Shown here: positions 9,092-18,739 of the stretch, in pieces | Layout: every line of letters begins with the position of its first letter | Position numbering within the stretch: the first letter of the stretch is position 1 | Source: an uncultured Lachnospiraceae bacterium | GTDB taxonomy: Bacteria > Bacillota > Clostridia > Lachnospirales > Lachnospiraceae | Assembly: GCA_900551235.1 (NCBI GenBank) | Contig: URUU01000004.1 | Coordinates: forward strand, 13,665 to 77,664 | Length of the DNA stretch: 64,000 nt | Direction of reading: 5' to 3' | Notes under the pieces: generated by a model | Told to the model about the DNA's origin: nothing | Seen by the model: only the letters and a program-made list of their open reading frames with translations | Databases searched by the model: none | Program-made: the position numbers and the translations under genes

Positions 9092-10582
9092 ATGCCTGTA
9101 TTTGATTTTAATAATACCCCGGAGCCAGATGTTGTTCCGGAATGTACTTATACCACGTTTGCTTCCGACGAAAATGTTTCTTCCGCAGACAAGCCGCTTC
9201 TTGTACTTGACAACAGCAAACGTGCCTGGAATCATCATTCCTGCGGAACGTTTACCAATCAGAATAAGCGTACTGCTTTTGATTTTAAAGAGGACGATGG
9301 TTTCACTGTTACTGCCGATATCAAAAAAGTGGATGCCCGCTTCGTAAGCCTGCTGCGCTGGCTCGGTGAAAACCACATCCCGGTCCGTTTATCCGGCGAA
9401 AACCGCGCGGATGGCTACATGGTCTACCGTATCCGTGAGACTGCTTTTGGCGGCGGCACCAAGCTTTCCGCAGAGGATGGTTTCCTGCAGTTTATGATCG
9501 AGCGTCTGCTCGCAAGCAATACCCCGCTGGAAGAATGTGAGGACGAAGATCTGGAAGAAGTCGGCGATGAGATGAAACTGACCAGCCTTCAGAGCATCAC
9601 AGACTTTATGACCTGTGCCGGCCGCACGCTCCCGGACAACATCCGTCTGTGGGCAAGACGCAACCTCGCCGTTGCACGCTCCCACGAGGTTTCACCGGAA
9701 GAACGCCGCCATGCCCAGCGTGCACTCTCTATCATGATGAATATTCAATGGAAGAGCAATTATTTCGAAGCGATCGATCCGGTTGCCGCACGCCGCATCC
9801 TCGATGAGGAACTTTACGGTATGGAGCGCGTCAAACAGCGTATCATGGAGACGATCATCCAGATCAACCGTACTCACACACTGCCGGCATATGGTCTGCT
9901 CTTAGTCGGTCCTGCCGGAACCGGTAAATCTCAGATTGCCTACGCTGTAGCACGTATCCTGCGCCTGCCGTGGACGACGCTCGACATGAGTTCCATCAAC
10001 GATCCGGAACAGCTTACCGGAAGCTCCCGTGTCTATGCCAACGCAAAACCAGGTATTATTATGGAAGCTTTCTCAGTATCCGGAGAATCCAATCTGGTCT
10101 TTATCATCAATGAGCTGGATAAAGCTGCCTCCGGCAAAGGAAACGGAAATCCGGCAGATGTGCTCCTGACACTGCTTGATAATCTTGGCTTTACGGACAA
10201 CTACATGGAATGTATGATTCCGACCACCGGCGTTTACCCGATCGCTACAGCCAACAACAAAGAGCAGATCAGTGCACCTCTGATGTCACGTTTTGCAGTG
10301 ATCGACATCCCGGATTACACTCCGGAGGAGAAAAAGATCATCTTCTCCAGGTTTGCACTTCCGAAGATCCTCAAACGTATGAGCCTGAAAGAAAGTGAAT
10401 GCACGATGACCGAAGAAGCATTAGATGCTGTCATCGAACTGTTCTCCAACACCTCCGGAATCCGTGATCTGGAACAGGCAGCCGAACATCTCGCAGCAAA
10501 CGCCCTGTATCAGATCGAAGTCAGCCATGTTTCCAAAGTTGTCTTTACCGCAGATATGGTACGCAGTCTCTTACGCGATTAA
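9092..10582 (+). CDS. Lon-type AAA+ ATPase without protease domain
   Basis: A 496 aa protein of unknown role. Residues 1-225 match nothing I recognise and include an acidic stretch near 146-160. Residues 240-490 are a Lon-like AAA+ module: YGMERVKQRIMETI resembles the Lon entry helix, Walker A is GPAGTGKS at 273-280, the Walker B position reads FIINELDK (N340, E341), IATANN is a sensor 1, and a small lid domain follows with GIRDLEQAAEHLA. No Ser-Lys protease domain follows. The Walker B aspartate is replaced by Asn while the glutamate remains. AGGAG precedes the ATG. It converges with engB across a shared terminator and lies 0.7 kb from the true lon. Function in protein remodelling is only inferred. 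Confidence 0.8.
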   Translation: MPVFDFNNTPEPDVVPECTYTTFASDENVSSADKPLLVLDNSKRAWNHHSCGTFTNQNKRTAFDFKEDDGFTVTADIKKVDARFVSLLRWLGENHIPVRLSGENRADGYMVYRIRETAFGGGTKLSAEDGFLQFMIERLLASNTPLEECEDEDLEEVGDEMKLTSLQSITDFMTCAGRTLPDNIRLWARRNLAVARSHEVSPEERRHAQRALSIMMNIQWKSNYFEAIDPVAARRILDEELYGMERVKQRIMETIIQINRTHTLPAYGLLLVGPAGTGKSQIAYAVARILRLPWTTLDMSSINDPEQLTGSSRVYANAKPGIIMEAFSVSGESNLVFIINELDKAASGKGNGNPADVLLTLLDNLGFTDNYMECMIPTTGVYPIATANNKEQISAPLMSRFAVIDIPDYTPEEKKIIFSRFALPKILKRMSLKESECTMTEEALDAVIELFSNTSGIRDLEQAAEHLAANALYQIEVSHVSKVVFTADMVRSLLRD

Positions 10583-10596
10583 AACAGCACATTGTC

Positions 10597-10651
10597 AAAA
10601 ACCTCTCACAGAAATCCGTGTTTTATAGCGGATATTCTGCAAGAGGTTTTT
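10597..10651. terminator. Bidirectional terminator between the ATPase gene and engB
   Basis: AAAAACCTCT pairs with AGAGGTTTTT around a central region containing a second small stem (ATCCG with CGGAT). There are A/T runs on both sides, so it can end both converging transcripts. Confidence 0.8.
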
Positions 10652-10656
10652 GTATC

Positions 10657-11295
10657 TTATTCACATATCAGAAATTCTTCGATCACACTCCAGATTTCTT
10701 CTCTTCCCTGCTTTGTCTCTGCTGAAAATGGAATCACCAGTGTTCCTTTTTCCACCTGCAATCCCTGTTTGATGGCTTTCACCTGTTTCTGAACCTGGCT
10801 TCTTTTAATCTTATCCAGTTTGGTTGCGATAATGATCGGTAAGAAACCATTGTGCAGAATCCAGTCATACATCTGCCTGTCGTTTGCAGACGGATCATGA
10901 CGGATATCGATCAGAAGAAATACTGCCCGCAACTGCCTTGATTTATGCAGATAATCTTCGATCATCTTTCCCCATTTCTGCTTTTCATTCTGGGAAACTT
11001 TTGCATAACCATATCCCGGCAGATCCACCAGATATACTTTTTCATCAGCAGATACCATACCCTGTGCTTCTTTTCTGGTCTCTCTGCGTCCGGTCACTGC
11101 ATAGAAATTGATGGTCTGTGTCTTTCCCGGTGCAGAACTGGTACGTGCAAGGGATTTTCGGTTCATCAGTCCATTGATCAGAGACGATTTTCCTACATTG
11201 GATTTCCCTGCAAATGCTACTTCTGTCTTTTCATTTTCCGGCAGTTTGCTGGTGATTCCGCAGACGGTTTCCAACTCTGCATTCTTTACGATCAT
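10657..11295 (-). CDS. engB: Ribosome biogenesis GTP-binding protein EngB/YsxC
   Basis: Small TrmE-Era-EngA-EngB family GTPase needed for late assembly of the large ribosomal subunit. The 212 aa protein shows G1 AGKSNVGKS at 29-37, G3 DLPGYG, and G4 TKLDK (ATKLDKIKRS). AGGAGG precedes the ATG. It is the last gene of lon-engB, with a 27-nt gap after lon, an arrangement common in Firmicutes (clpX-lon-ysxC). Transcription probably ends at the shared hairpin downstream. Confidence 0.96.
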   Translation of the reverse strand: MIVKNAELETVCGITSKLPENEKTEVAFAGKSNVGKSSLINGLMNRKSLARTSSAPGKTQTINFYAVTGRRETRKEAQGMVSADEKVYLVDLPGYGYAKVSQNEKQKWGKMIEDYLHKSRQLRAVFLLIDIRHDPSANDRQMYDWILHNGFLPIIIATKLDKIKRSQVQKQVKAIKQGLQVEKGTLVIPFSAETKQGREEIWSVIEEFLICE

Positions 11296-11322
11296 CTCGC
11301 TTCCTCCTGTTTTCTTTTGACT

Positions 11323-13659
11323 TTATTTCCGGCTGCAAAATGCCAGCTTTAATACCTCATCCATTTTTTCCATAAAGCGGATATCCAGACCCTTTCGGAT
11401 CTCACCTGAAATCTCCTGCACATCCGCACGGTTTTTCTCCGGCAGCAGTACCATACGCATACCGGCATTTTTCGCTGCCAGCAGCTTCTCTTTCAGTCCA
11501 CCGATCGGCAGCACTCTTCCCCGCAGGGTAATCTCACCTGTCATGGCAACATCCGCATGCACCGGAATTTCCGTAACCGCAGATAGAATCGCTGTTGCCA
11601 TCGTAATTCCAGCCGAAGGTCCGTCCTTGGGAACTGCTCCTTCCGGAATGTGGATATGTATATCATGCTCCTGGAAGAAATCCTTTTCTATCTTCCACGC
11701 TTCGCCAATGGAACGGATATAGCTGATCGCTGTCTGTGCAGACTCTTTCATCACATCACCAATCTGACCGGTGAGCTTGAAGGTTCCTTTTCCAGGCATA
11801 CAGTTCACTTCCACCTGAAGTGTTACACCGCCGACACTTGTCCATGCAAGTCCGCGTACAATGCCTGCCTCATCTTTTTCATTGGCTTTTTCCACGCGAT
11901 AGCGTTCTTTTCCAAGATAACGTGCCAGGTTGCTTTCCGTGATCCGCACGGTCTTTTTCTGGTCCTCCAGAATCTCCCTGGCTGCTTTTCTGCATACTTC
12001 ACCGATCCTGCGCTCCAGAGAGCGCACACCGGCTTCTCTTGTATATCCGGAAATCATTTTTTTCAAAGCACCATCGGACATCGTAAAAGCATATGCATCC
12101 AGTCCATGCTTTCTGATCTGTTTTCCGAGCAGATGCTCCTTTGCGATATGCAGTTTCTCATTTTCTGTATAGCTGGAAATCTCGATCAGTTCCATACGAT
12201 CCAGAAGCGGCCGCGGGATTCCCTGCACATCGTTCGCTGTTGCAATAAACAGCACTTCCGACAGATCCACCGGTACCTCGAGATAATGATCACGGAATCT
12301 TACATTCTGCTCCGGATCAAGAACCTCCAGAAGTGCGGAAGAAGTATCGCCTTTATAATCGCTGCTCACTTTGTCTACTTCATCAAGCAGCATCAGTGGA
12401 TTTTTGACTCCCGCCATCTTCAGTCCATTCACAATACGTCCCGGCATTGCACCGACATATGTCCTTCTGTGTCCACGGATTTCTGCTTCATCACGTACAC
12501 CGCCAAGACAGATACGGACATACTTTTTATTGAGTGCTTCTGCAATCGACCGGGCAATGGATGTTTTTCCGGTTCCAGGCGGTCCCACCAGACAGAGGAT
12601 CGGACTGTCCCCTTTCTTTGTCAGTGTGCGTACTGCCAGAAATTCCAGCACGCGTTCCTTGACCTTCTGAAGTCCGTAGTGATCCTGCTCCAACTGCTTT
12701 CTTGCTGCTGAAATATCTTCGTTGTCCTTCGACATCTTATCCCACGGCATCTCCAGCAACGTTTCGATATAACCACGGATCACACCTGCTTCTGAACTAT
12801 TGCCTGCAGAATTGGAAAATCGTTTGATTTCTTTTCGTATTTTCTCTTTTACTTCTTCACTGGCAGTCAGATTTTCCACTTCCTGGGAAAAGTGCTCTGC
12901 ATCATCCATGGTACTGTCATCGCCCAGTTCTTCTCTTATGAGTTTTAGTTGTTCTCTTAAAATATATTCTTTCTGGTTTTTATCGATGCGTGCTTTAACT
13001 TTTTCCTGAAGCTGCGCTTTGATGCGCATAATATTTTCTTCATTTGCCAGAATAACACAGATTTCTTCATAACGGTCATATAAAAATACCGCTTCCAGAA
13101 TTTTCTGTTTTTCTTCATAATACAGCGGAATATGGATTGCAATCTGATCCGTCAGATGTTCCAGGTCTTCAATCTCCAGTATCTGATGCAGCAGTTCCCG
13201 ACTGAGCTTTCCGTTTGTCTGTGCATATTTCTGAAACAGTTCTTTCAGATTCCGGATCATCGCCTGCTGTCCGATCTCGTCTTCTTTTCCGGGATAAGCC
13301 ATATCTTTTGCTTCCGGAAATGTAGCAAGCTCCACATCCATATAACCGGCTGATTCTTCTATCTCCAGAATTTCTGCTCTCTCCAGGCCTTCTACCAGTA
13401 CTCGTATAATATTTTCAGGCAGCTTCACAAGCTGCTTGATCTCTGCGACCGTACCGATGCGATACAGATCATCCCTGCCAGGATCCGAAACCTCCGGATC
13501 TTTCTGCGTCACGACAAACAATTTCTGATCTGCTGCCATAGCCTGCTCAATCGCCTTTATCGATTTATCCCGGCTTACATCAAAATGTACGATCATCGCC
13601 GGCAGGATGGTCATCCCGCGAAGCGCAACCGCCGGAATATGTTTGATCACTTCATTCAT
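11323..13659 (-). CDS. lon: ATP-dependent protease La (Lon)
   Basis: Cytosolic AAA+ serine protease degrading damaged and regulatory proteins. The 778 aa protein has the N-terminal substrate domain, a coiled region, Walker A GPPGTGKT at 359-366, Walker B LLDEVDK, and the protease domain with catalytic Ser682 in PKDGPSAG and Lys725, spaced 43 residues apart as in the family. The start ATG overlaps the clpX stop (TAATG), so lon is translationally coupled to clpX. It differs from the Lon-like gene at 9.1 kb, which lacks the protease half. Confidence 0.97.
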   Translation of the reverse strand: MNEVIKHIPAVALRGMTILPAMIVHFDVSRDKSIKAIEQAMAADQKLFVVTQKDPEVSDPGRDDLYRIGTVAEIKQLVKLPENIIRVLVEGLERAEILEIEESAGYMDVELATFPEAKDMAYPGKEDEIGQQAMIRNLKELFQKYAQTNGKLSRELLHQILEIEDLEHLTDQIAIHIPLYYEEKQKILEAVFLYDRYEEICVILANEENIMRIKAQLQEKVKARIDKNQKEYILREQLKLIREELGDDSTMDDAEHFSQEVENLTASEEVKEKIRKEIKRFSNSAGNSSEAGVIRGYIETLLEMPWDKMSKDNEDISAARKQLEQDHYGLQKVKERVLEFLAVRTLTKKGDSPILCLVGPPGTGKTSIARSIAEALNKKYVRICLGGVRDEAEIRGHRRTYVGAMPGRIVNGLKMAGVKNPLMLLDEVDKVSSDYKGDTSSALLEVLDPEQNVRFRDHYLEVPVDLSEVLFIATANDVQGIPRPLLDRMELIEISSYTENEKLHIAKEHLLGKQIRKHGLDAYAFTMSDGALKKMISGYTREAGVRSLERRIGEVCRKAAREILEDQKKTVRITESNLARYLGKERYRVEKANEKDEAGIVRGLAWTSVGGVTLQVEVNCMPGKGTFKLTGQIGDVMKESAQTAISYIRSIGEAWKIEKDFFQEHDIHIHIPEGAVPKDGPSAGITMATAILSAVTEIPVHADVAMTGEITLRGRVLPIGGLKEKLLAAKNAGMRMVLLPEKNRADVQEISGEIRKGLDIRFMEKMDEVLKLAFCSRK

Positions 13660-14954
13660 TACGCTGTTTCCTCAACTCCGTTTGTAAAGCGTCTGCTGCG
13701 TGTCTTAGCAGGTACCTTTTCTCTATGTGTCAGAATCGGTTCTCCGGTTCCTTCGATCACTTCTTTGGTCACTCCGCAGGAATCAATGGTATCATCCGAT
13801 GGGATCCGGTACATCAGGTCCATCATCGCCTGCTCCATGATCGCTCGCAGACCTCTGGCACCTGTTTTTCGCTCCAGTGTCTTATCTGCAATTGCTTCGA
13901 TCGCACCATCATCAAATGCAAGATCGACTCCATCCAGCTCAAACAGTTTTTTGTACTGTTTTACGATAGAGTTTTTCGGCTCCTGCAAAATACGGATCAG
14001 AGTATCACGATCCAGCGGATTTAAGGATACGATCACCGGCACACGTCCCATCAGCTCCGGTATCATGCCAAATTTGATGAAATCCTGTGGCAGTACCTGT
14101 TTTAATACCTGTCCGACATCTTCTGTCTTCTTTTCCTGCAAAGCAGAATTAAATCCGATCGCCTTGGTGTCAGTGCGGTTTTCTATGATCTTCTCCAGAC
14201 CTTCAAAAGCACCGCCGCAGATAAACAGAATGTTGGTTGTATCAATCTGAAGCAGTTCCTGATGCGGATGTTTTCTGCCACCCTGCGGTGGAACGGAGGC
14301 AACGGTTCCTTCCAGGATCTTCAGAAGAGCCTGCTGCACACCTTCCCCGGAAACATCACGGGTAATGGAGGCATTTTCGGATTTTCTTGTAATTTTATCA
14401 ATTTCATCTATATAAATAATTCCGTGTTCTGCCTTTTTGATGTCATAATCTGCTGCCTGAATGATCTTCAGCAGAATATTTTCCACATCTTCTCCTACAT
14501 AACCGGCTTCTGTGAGCGCAGTGGCATCTGCGATCGCAAACGGAACATTCAGAAGTTTTGCAAGCGTCTGTGCCAGAAGTGTTTTTCCTGATCCTGTCGG
14601 TCCCAGCATCAGAATATTACTTTTCTGCAGCTCTACATCCAGATCTTTTCCCGCCAGTATACGTTTGTAATGATTATACACGGCAACTGAAAGTGCTTTT
14701 TTTGCCTCGTCCTGTCCAATTACATAATCATCCAGAAATGCTTTGATCTCTTCCGGTTTCAGCAGATTGATCTCTTCATCTGCCGCCATACCGAAATCGT
14801 CCTCCAGTTCTTCTTCCAGAATCTCATCACAGATTTCAATACACTCATCACAGATATAAACACCATCCGGTCCGGCGATCAATTTGCGGACCTGATCTTC
14901 TGATTTATTACAAAAAGAACATCTGACTTTCTGTTCTCCTATTTTTCCTGCCAT
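13659..14954 (-). CDS. clpX: ATP-dependent Clp protease ATP-binding subunit ClpX
   Basis: AAA+ unfoldase that feeds substrates to ClpP. The 431 aa protein starts with a zinc-binding domain, Cys12, Cys15, Cys35 and Cys38, and has Walker A GPTGSGKT at 118-125, Walker B IIYIDEIDK and a sensor 2 GARGLR near the end. It follows clpP after 93 nt that contain a terminator-like hairpin, so its level may be set separately from clpP. It overlaps lon by one base. Confidence 0.97.
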   Translation of the reverse strand: MAGKIGEQKVRCSFCNKSEDQVRKLIAGPDGVYICDECIEICDEILEEELEDDFGMAADEEINLLKPEEIKAFLDDYVIGQDEAKKALSVAVYNHYKRILAGKDLDVELQKSNILMLGPTGSGKTLLAQTLAKLLNVPFAIADATALTEAGYVGEDVENILLKIIQAADYDIKKAEHGIIYIDEIDKITRKSENASITRDVSGEGVQQALLKILEGTVASVPPQGGRKHPHQELLQIDTTNILFICGGAFEGLEKIIENRTDTKAIGFNSALQEKKTEDVGQVLKQVLPQDFIKFGMIPELMGRVPVIVSLNPLDRDTLIRILQEPKNSIVKQYKKLFELDGVDLAFDDGAIEAIADKTLERKTGARGLRAIMEQAMMDLMYRIPSDDTIDSCGVTKEVIEGTGEPILTHREKVPAKTRSRRFTNGVEETA

Positions 14955-15003
14955 CTCAAACCTCCAACTAATCTTTCCTTATCTTTTTCCATACGTAACG
15001 TTC

Positions 15004-15040
15004 AAAAAGGAGGTGTTGCATTACGGCAACACCCCCTTCC
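15004..15040 (-). terminator. Intrinsic terminator between clpP and clpX
   Basis: On the minus strand GGGTGTTGC pairs with GCAACACCTCC over a six-base loop and is followed by TTTTT. It lies just after the clpP stop. It may act as a partial terminator that lowers clpX-lon-engB transcription relative to tig-clpP. Confidence 0.75.
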
Positions 15041-15047
15041 TTCGTAT

Positions 15048-15629
15048 CTAGTGATTGCTGATCACATCATCGATCAGGCCATATGCCTTTGCCTCTGCGG
15101 CACTCATATAATGATCTCTTTCTGTATCCACTTCAATCACGCTGAGCGGCTGACCGGTATTTGCTGCCAGATGCTCATTCAGCTTTCTTCTGGTATCGAT
15201 AATCTTATCGGCTACGATCTTAATGTCAGATGCCTGACCCTGTGCTCCGCCTGACGGCTGATGGATCATGATTTCTGCATTTGGGAGTGCAAAACGTTTT
15301 CCTTTTGCGCCACCTGCAAGCAGAAATGCGCCCATGCTGGCTGCCATACCCATACAGATCGTAGAAACATCACATTTTACATAATGCATCGTATCATAAA
15401 TCGCCCATCCTGCGCTTACAGAACCGCCTGGACTGTTGATATACAGATGAATATCTTTTCCCGGATCTTCTGATTCCAGGAACAAAAGCTGTGCAACGAT
15501 CAGATTGGCACTTACGTCATTTACTTCTTCTCCAAGAAAGATAATGCGGTCTTTCAGAAGTCTGGAATAAATATCGTAAGTTCTCTCACCGCGGCTGGTC
15601 TGTTCAAGGACATAAGGTACTAAACTCAT
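15048..15629 (-). CDS. clpP: ATP-dependent Clp protease proteolytic subunit
   Basis: Serine peptidase forming the tetradecameric chamber used with ClpX and ClpC. The 193 aa protein has the catalytic triad Ser98 (GMAASMG), His123 (MIHQPSGG) and Asp172, one position off the E. coli numbering, and the family hairpin HLYINSPGG. GGAAGGAG precedes the ATG. The order tig-clpP-clpX-lon-engB is a classic quality-control cluster. I saw no CtsR box upstream. Confidence 0.97.
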   Translation of the reverse strand: MSLVPYVLEQTSRGERTYDIYSRLLKDRIIFLGEEVNDVSANLIVAQLLFLESEDPGKDIHLYINSPGGSVSAGWAIYDTMHYVKCDVSTICMGMAASMGAFLLAGGAKGKRFALPNAEIMIHQPSGGAQGQASDIKIVADKIIDTRRKLNEHLAANTGQPLSVIEVDTERDHYMSAAEAKAYGLIDDVISNH

Positions 15630-15712
15630 GTCAACACTCCTTCCACTTGCTTTCTGACAATGCTCCCTGCTTTCCCTGTTGCGCGGAAGCAGGAGAGTCC
15701 TCTTTATTGATA

Positions 15713-17032
15713 TTAAGCTTCTTCGCTTTTGGCTTCTTCTTTTGGTTCTACTTCTTTTGCTGCATCTCTTACCAGATCTACAGCGGCCTGGATTGCAAGA
15801 TCATCTTTCATCTGAGCAATTGCAGCATCATCCATCATGGATTTTACTTTATCCAGCTCCATCTTGTAAGCATCTGCCATCTTCTGCAGCTCTTCTTCTA
15901 CTCTTTCGTCTGAAATTTCGATATTTTCTGCTTTCGCAACCGCTTCAAGAACCAGGCTGTTCTGGATTCTCTTCAGTGCATCCGGTCTCATCTGCTCAAA
16001 CAGCTTCTCTGCTGTCATACCTGTGAACTGGAAGTACTGCTCAACAGTCAGTCCCTGGGACTGGATTCTTCTTGCAAAATCATCTGCCATATTGCGAACC
16101 TGTGTGTCTACCATTGCATCTGGGATCTCCATAGCTGCATTTTCAGCAACTTTTGCAACAACAGCAGCTTCTTTTGCAGCTTTTGCTTCTTTTTCTTTGC
16201 TTTCCATCAGTTTTTTCCTGATGTCTTCTTTATACTCAGCCAGTGTATCAAATTCGGAAATATCCTGTGCAAAATCATCATCTGCTTCCGGAACTTCTTT
16301 TACATGGATCTCATGTACGGTGCATTTGAATACCGCTTCTTTTCCAGCCAGTTCTTTTGCATGGTAATCTTCCGGGAAGGTCACCTTCACATCAACTTCT
16401 TCGCCGATCTTTGCACCAACCAGCTGATCTTCAAATCCCGGGATAAAGCTTCCGGAACCGATCGTCAGGTCATAGTTTTCTGATTTTCCGCCGTCAAATG
16501 GAACTCCATCGATGGAACCGTCAAAGTCTAATTTAACCATGTCGCCTTTTTCAACAGCTCTGTCATCGATATCGATCGTTCTTGCATTCTGTTCTCTCTG
16601 TTTGTCAACTTCTGCATCGATCTCAGCATCGGTTACTTCTACTGGTACAGTCTCTACTTCTACACCTTTATACTCGCCAAGAGTTACTTCAGGTTTCAGA
16701 GCTACTTCTGCAGTGAAAATGAATGGTTTGCCAGACTCGATCTGAACAACGTCGATCTTTGGCTGAGATACAATCTGCTCTTCACACTCATCCAGTGCTT
16801 TGCTGTATGCATCCGGAATCAGATCATTTGCAGCATCTTCGTAAAAAACGCCTGTTCCATACATTTTTTCAATCATTCTGCGCGGTGCTTTTCCTTTACG
16901 GAAACCTGGAAGAGAAATGCTTTTCTTTGCTTTCTGGTAAGCTTTCTCAACAGCAGCCTCAAATTCCTCTGCAGAAGCCTCGATTGTCAGCTTCGCCATG
17001 TTCTTCTCTAACTTTTCCACCTGTAAACTCAT
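15713..17032 (-). CDS. tig: Trigger factor
   Basis: Ribosome-bound chaperone that meets nascent chains at the exit tunnel. The 439 aa protein shows the N-terminal ribosome-binding domain with the signature LPGFRKGKAPRRMIEK near 40-56, a central FKBP-type prolyl isomerase domain (GDMVKLDFDGSIDGVPFDGG region), and an acidic helical C-terminal domain ending in a Glu/Ala/Lys tail. AAGGAGG lies upstream of the chosen ATG at a slightly long spacing. It heads the tig-clpP cluster. Confidence 0.96.
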   Translation of the reverse strand: MSLQVEKLEKNMAKLTIEASAEEFEAAVEKAYQKAKKSISLPGFRKGKAPRRMIEKMYGTGVFYEDAANDLIPDAYSKALDECEEQIVSQPKIDVVQIESGKPFIFTAEVALKPEVTLGEYKGVEVETVPVEVTDAEIDAEVDKQREQNARTIDIDDRAVEKGDMVKLDFDGSIDGVPFDGGKSENYDLTIGSGSFIPGFEDQLVGAKIGEEVDVKVTFPEDYHAKELAGKEAVFKCTVHEIHVKEVPEADDDFAQDISEFDTLAEYKEDIRKKLMESKEKEAKAAKEAAVVAKVAENAAMEIPDAMVDTQVRNMADDFARRIQSQGLTVEQYFQFTGMTAEKLFEQMRPDALKRIQNSLVLEAVAKAENIEISDERVEEELQKMADAYKMELDKVKSMMDDAAIAQMKDDLAIQAAVDLVRDAAKEVEPKEEAKSEEA

Positions 17033-17164
17033 GATTTCCTATGTCCTCCTTAATTCTATAAGTCAAGCGGATATGTGCAATCCGTTGTCATCTTGCCCAT
17101 AACCCTGCGCCGCCCTGCGGCCACAGATCGTTTTTCATACTTGCAGTCATTTTAAAAGTATAAC

Positions 17165-17197
17165 ACAGCGGCTTTTAAAAAGCCACTGTTTTTTTTA
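17165..17197 (+). terminator. Terminator-like hairpin facing the plus strand upstream of tig
   Basis: ACAGCGGCTTTT pairs with AAAAAGCCACTGT, followed on the plus strand by eight T. On the minus strand the following bases are GTTATACT, which is a possible -10 for tig rather than a U-tract. It may therefore be a poor terminator for the DUF975 gene, or one acting against antisense RNA. Confidence 0.5.
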
Positions 17198-17260
17198 CCA
17201 AAAACATAACTTTTTCTAAAAAAAGCATAAAATATCCGGCAGTTTACCCGTTTTCCTTTC

Positions 17261-18097
17261 TTATACACCCAGATCCGTTTCAAATCCCGGCAGCTCTCTG
17301 TGGTCACATACCTGATCCGCCAGCATATTCTGACGCATGACATGATAAAGCTCTGCTTTTGTAAATTCTTTGTACGGCATGGTATAAAATACGGATATGA
17401 TCCCAAAACTGAAAATTCCGGCTGCCTCCCAGAACCAGAAAGACAGATCCATTTTCAGCATGTCCATTTTCTGCCCCTCAGTCATTTTAGAACTTAACTC
17501 CATAGCACGCCGGCACGTCATGGTCGGATTTTCCGCCAATATATAGGGAACCATATAGTATTCATAATGTTTTATGATTCCAGGTACAATCAGCAGCAAG
17601 GTACTTCCCAGCACATACAGTCCCTTTTGGAACATCACAGCCGTGACGTGCGCCGTATAATGATTGCGAAATACATACAGGATCATTCCTACATTCGTTT
17701 TTCGTTTTCGGTTGCACATAAAAAAACGTTTGGAACTGACTTTGATCGGATTTCCAATGCAGATAATGACCAGCGTTCCCAGAACCACGATCATCGCAGA
17801 AGCTGCCAGGGCAAATACAAATATCAGAAGATCCAGTTGCTGCTGCACGATGCTGATCTTATATTCCGCAATGGGATTCCGTTCTTTTATATCATGTTTT
17901 AACTCTTCAATCCGCTGCTGCGACATTTCTGCCCCTGCATTTTCAGACTTCGACTGTATCATCCCAAGACCGATTCCTGCGCTTCCGATCCATCCGGTAA
18001 GCATCGTTGTCAGCAGACAGACCGCCACTGCCAGCCAGTAACAGTTTTTCAGCTGCACTCTCGCCTTTTTTTTCAATTCACGTATATTCCAGATCAT
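17261..18097 (-). CDS. DUF975-type integral membrane protein
   Basis: A 278 aa membrane protein of unknown function. The N-terminus MIWNIRELKKKARVQLK followed by a long hydrophobic helix is typical of DUF975 proteins. Further hydrophobic segments lie near residues 85-110 (LLIFVFALAASAMIVVLGTL), 160-185 (VLGSTLLLIVPGI) and 220-245. I chose the ATG at 18097, one base after the stop of the preceding gene and behind GGAAAG, over a longer frame starting at 18148. It is probably co-transcribed with the DJ-1-like gene. Role is not predictable from sequence. Confidence 0.75.
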   Translation of the reverse strand: MIWNIRELKKKARVQLKNCYWLAVAVCLLTTMLTGWIGSAGIGLGMIQSKSENAGAEMSQQRIEELKHDIKERNPIAEYKISIVQQQLDLLIFVFALAASAMIVVLGTLVIICIGNPIKVSSKRFFMCNRKRKTNVGMILYVFRNHYTAHVTAVMFQKGLYVLGSTLLLIVPGIIKHYEYYMVPYILAENPTMTCRRAMELSSKMTEGQKMDMLKMDLSFWFWEAAGIFSFGIISVFYTMPYKEFTKAELYHVMRQNMLADQVCDHRELPGFETDLGV

Positions 18098-18098
18098 C

Positions 18099-18653
18099 TC
18101 ACGCTTTCCAGATAATCGACGCACCGATCTGCTCTGCATCCCCGGCACCTTTCATTCTTTTTGTCAGTTCCAGCGCAAACGCGATCGCTGTTCCCATTCC
18201 ACGGCTGGTCGTAATATGCCCGTCGGTCACAACCGGCTCTTCCAGAACTTCTGCACCCTCCAGCTTTTTTTCAAATCCCGGATAGCAGACTGCCTTTCTT
18301 CCTTTCAGAAGTCCCAGCTCACCAAGGATACTTGGTGCGGCACAGATTGCGGCAATCCCCTTTTTTTCCTGATCCGCCTTTTGAAGTGCTTCTGTCAGTT
18401 TCCGACATCCTGCAAGATTTAAGGTTCCCGGCATCCCGCCCGGAAGCACCAGCATATCCAGTTCGTCCAGCTCACATTCTGCTATATCCTGATCGGCTGC
18501 TACCACGATGCCATGTGCACCTTCCACGCTTTTCTTTCCATTGATACTGATCATCGATATCGAAATCTTTGCTCTTCTGAGAATATCAACCACCGTCAGT
18601 CCTTCAATTTCTTCAAATCCATCTGCAAGAAAAATTCCAGCTTTTCTGTCCAT
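18099..18653 (-). CDS. DJ-1/PfpI (YajL-like) family protein
   Basis: A 184 aa class I glutamine amidotransferase-fold protein. It begins MDRKAGIFLADGFEEIE, with the conserved acidic pair near 14-15, and has the nucleophile elbow AAICAAPS with Cys104. Family members include YajL/ThiJ chaperone or deglycase proteins; which activity applies here is not known. GGAGG sits five bases before the chosen ATG (18653); an in-frame ATG at 18665 lies before this ribosome-binding site and is unlikely. The next gene starts one base after its stop. Confidence 0.85.
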   Translation of the reverse strand: MDRKAGIFLADGFEEIEGLTVVDILRRAKISISMISINGKKSVEGAHGIVVAADQDIAECELDELDMLVLPGGMPGTLNLAGCRKLTEALQKADQEKKGIAAICAAPSILGELGLLKGRKAVCYPGFEKKLEGAEVLEEPVVTDGHITTSRGMGTAIAFALELTKRMKGAGDAEQIGASIIWKA

Positions 18654-18739
18654 TTTATCCTCCATTCTGAATGCTGTTTCTATCTATCTGCTATTCTAGC
18701 AAAAATCTTTCTTTCTTTCCAGTACCAATTCACTTCTGC

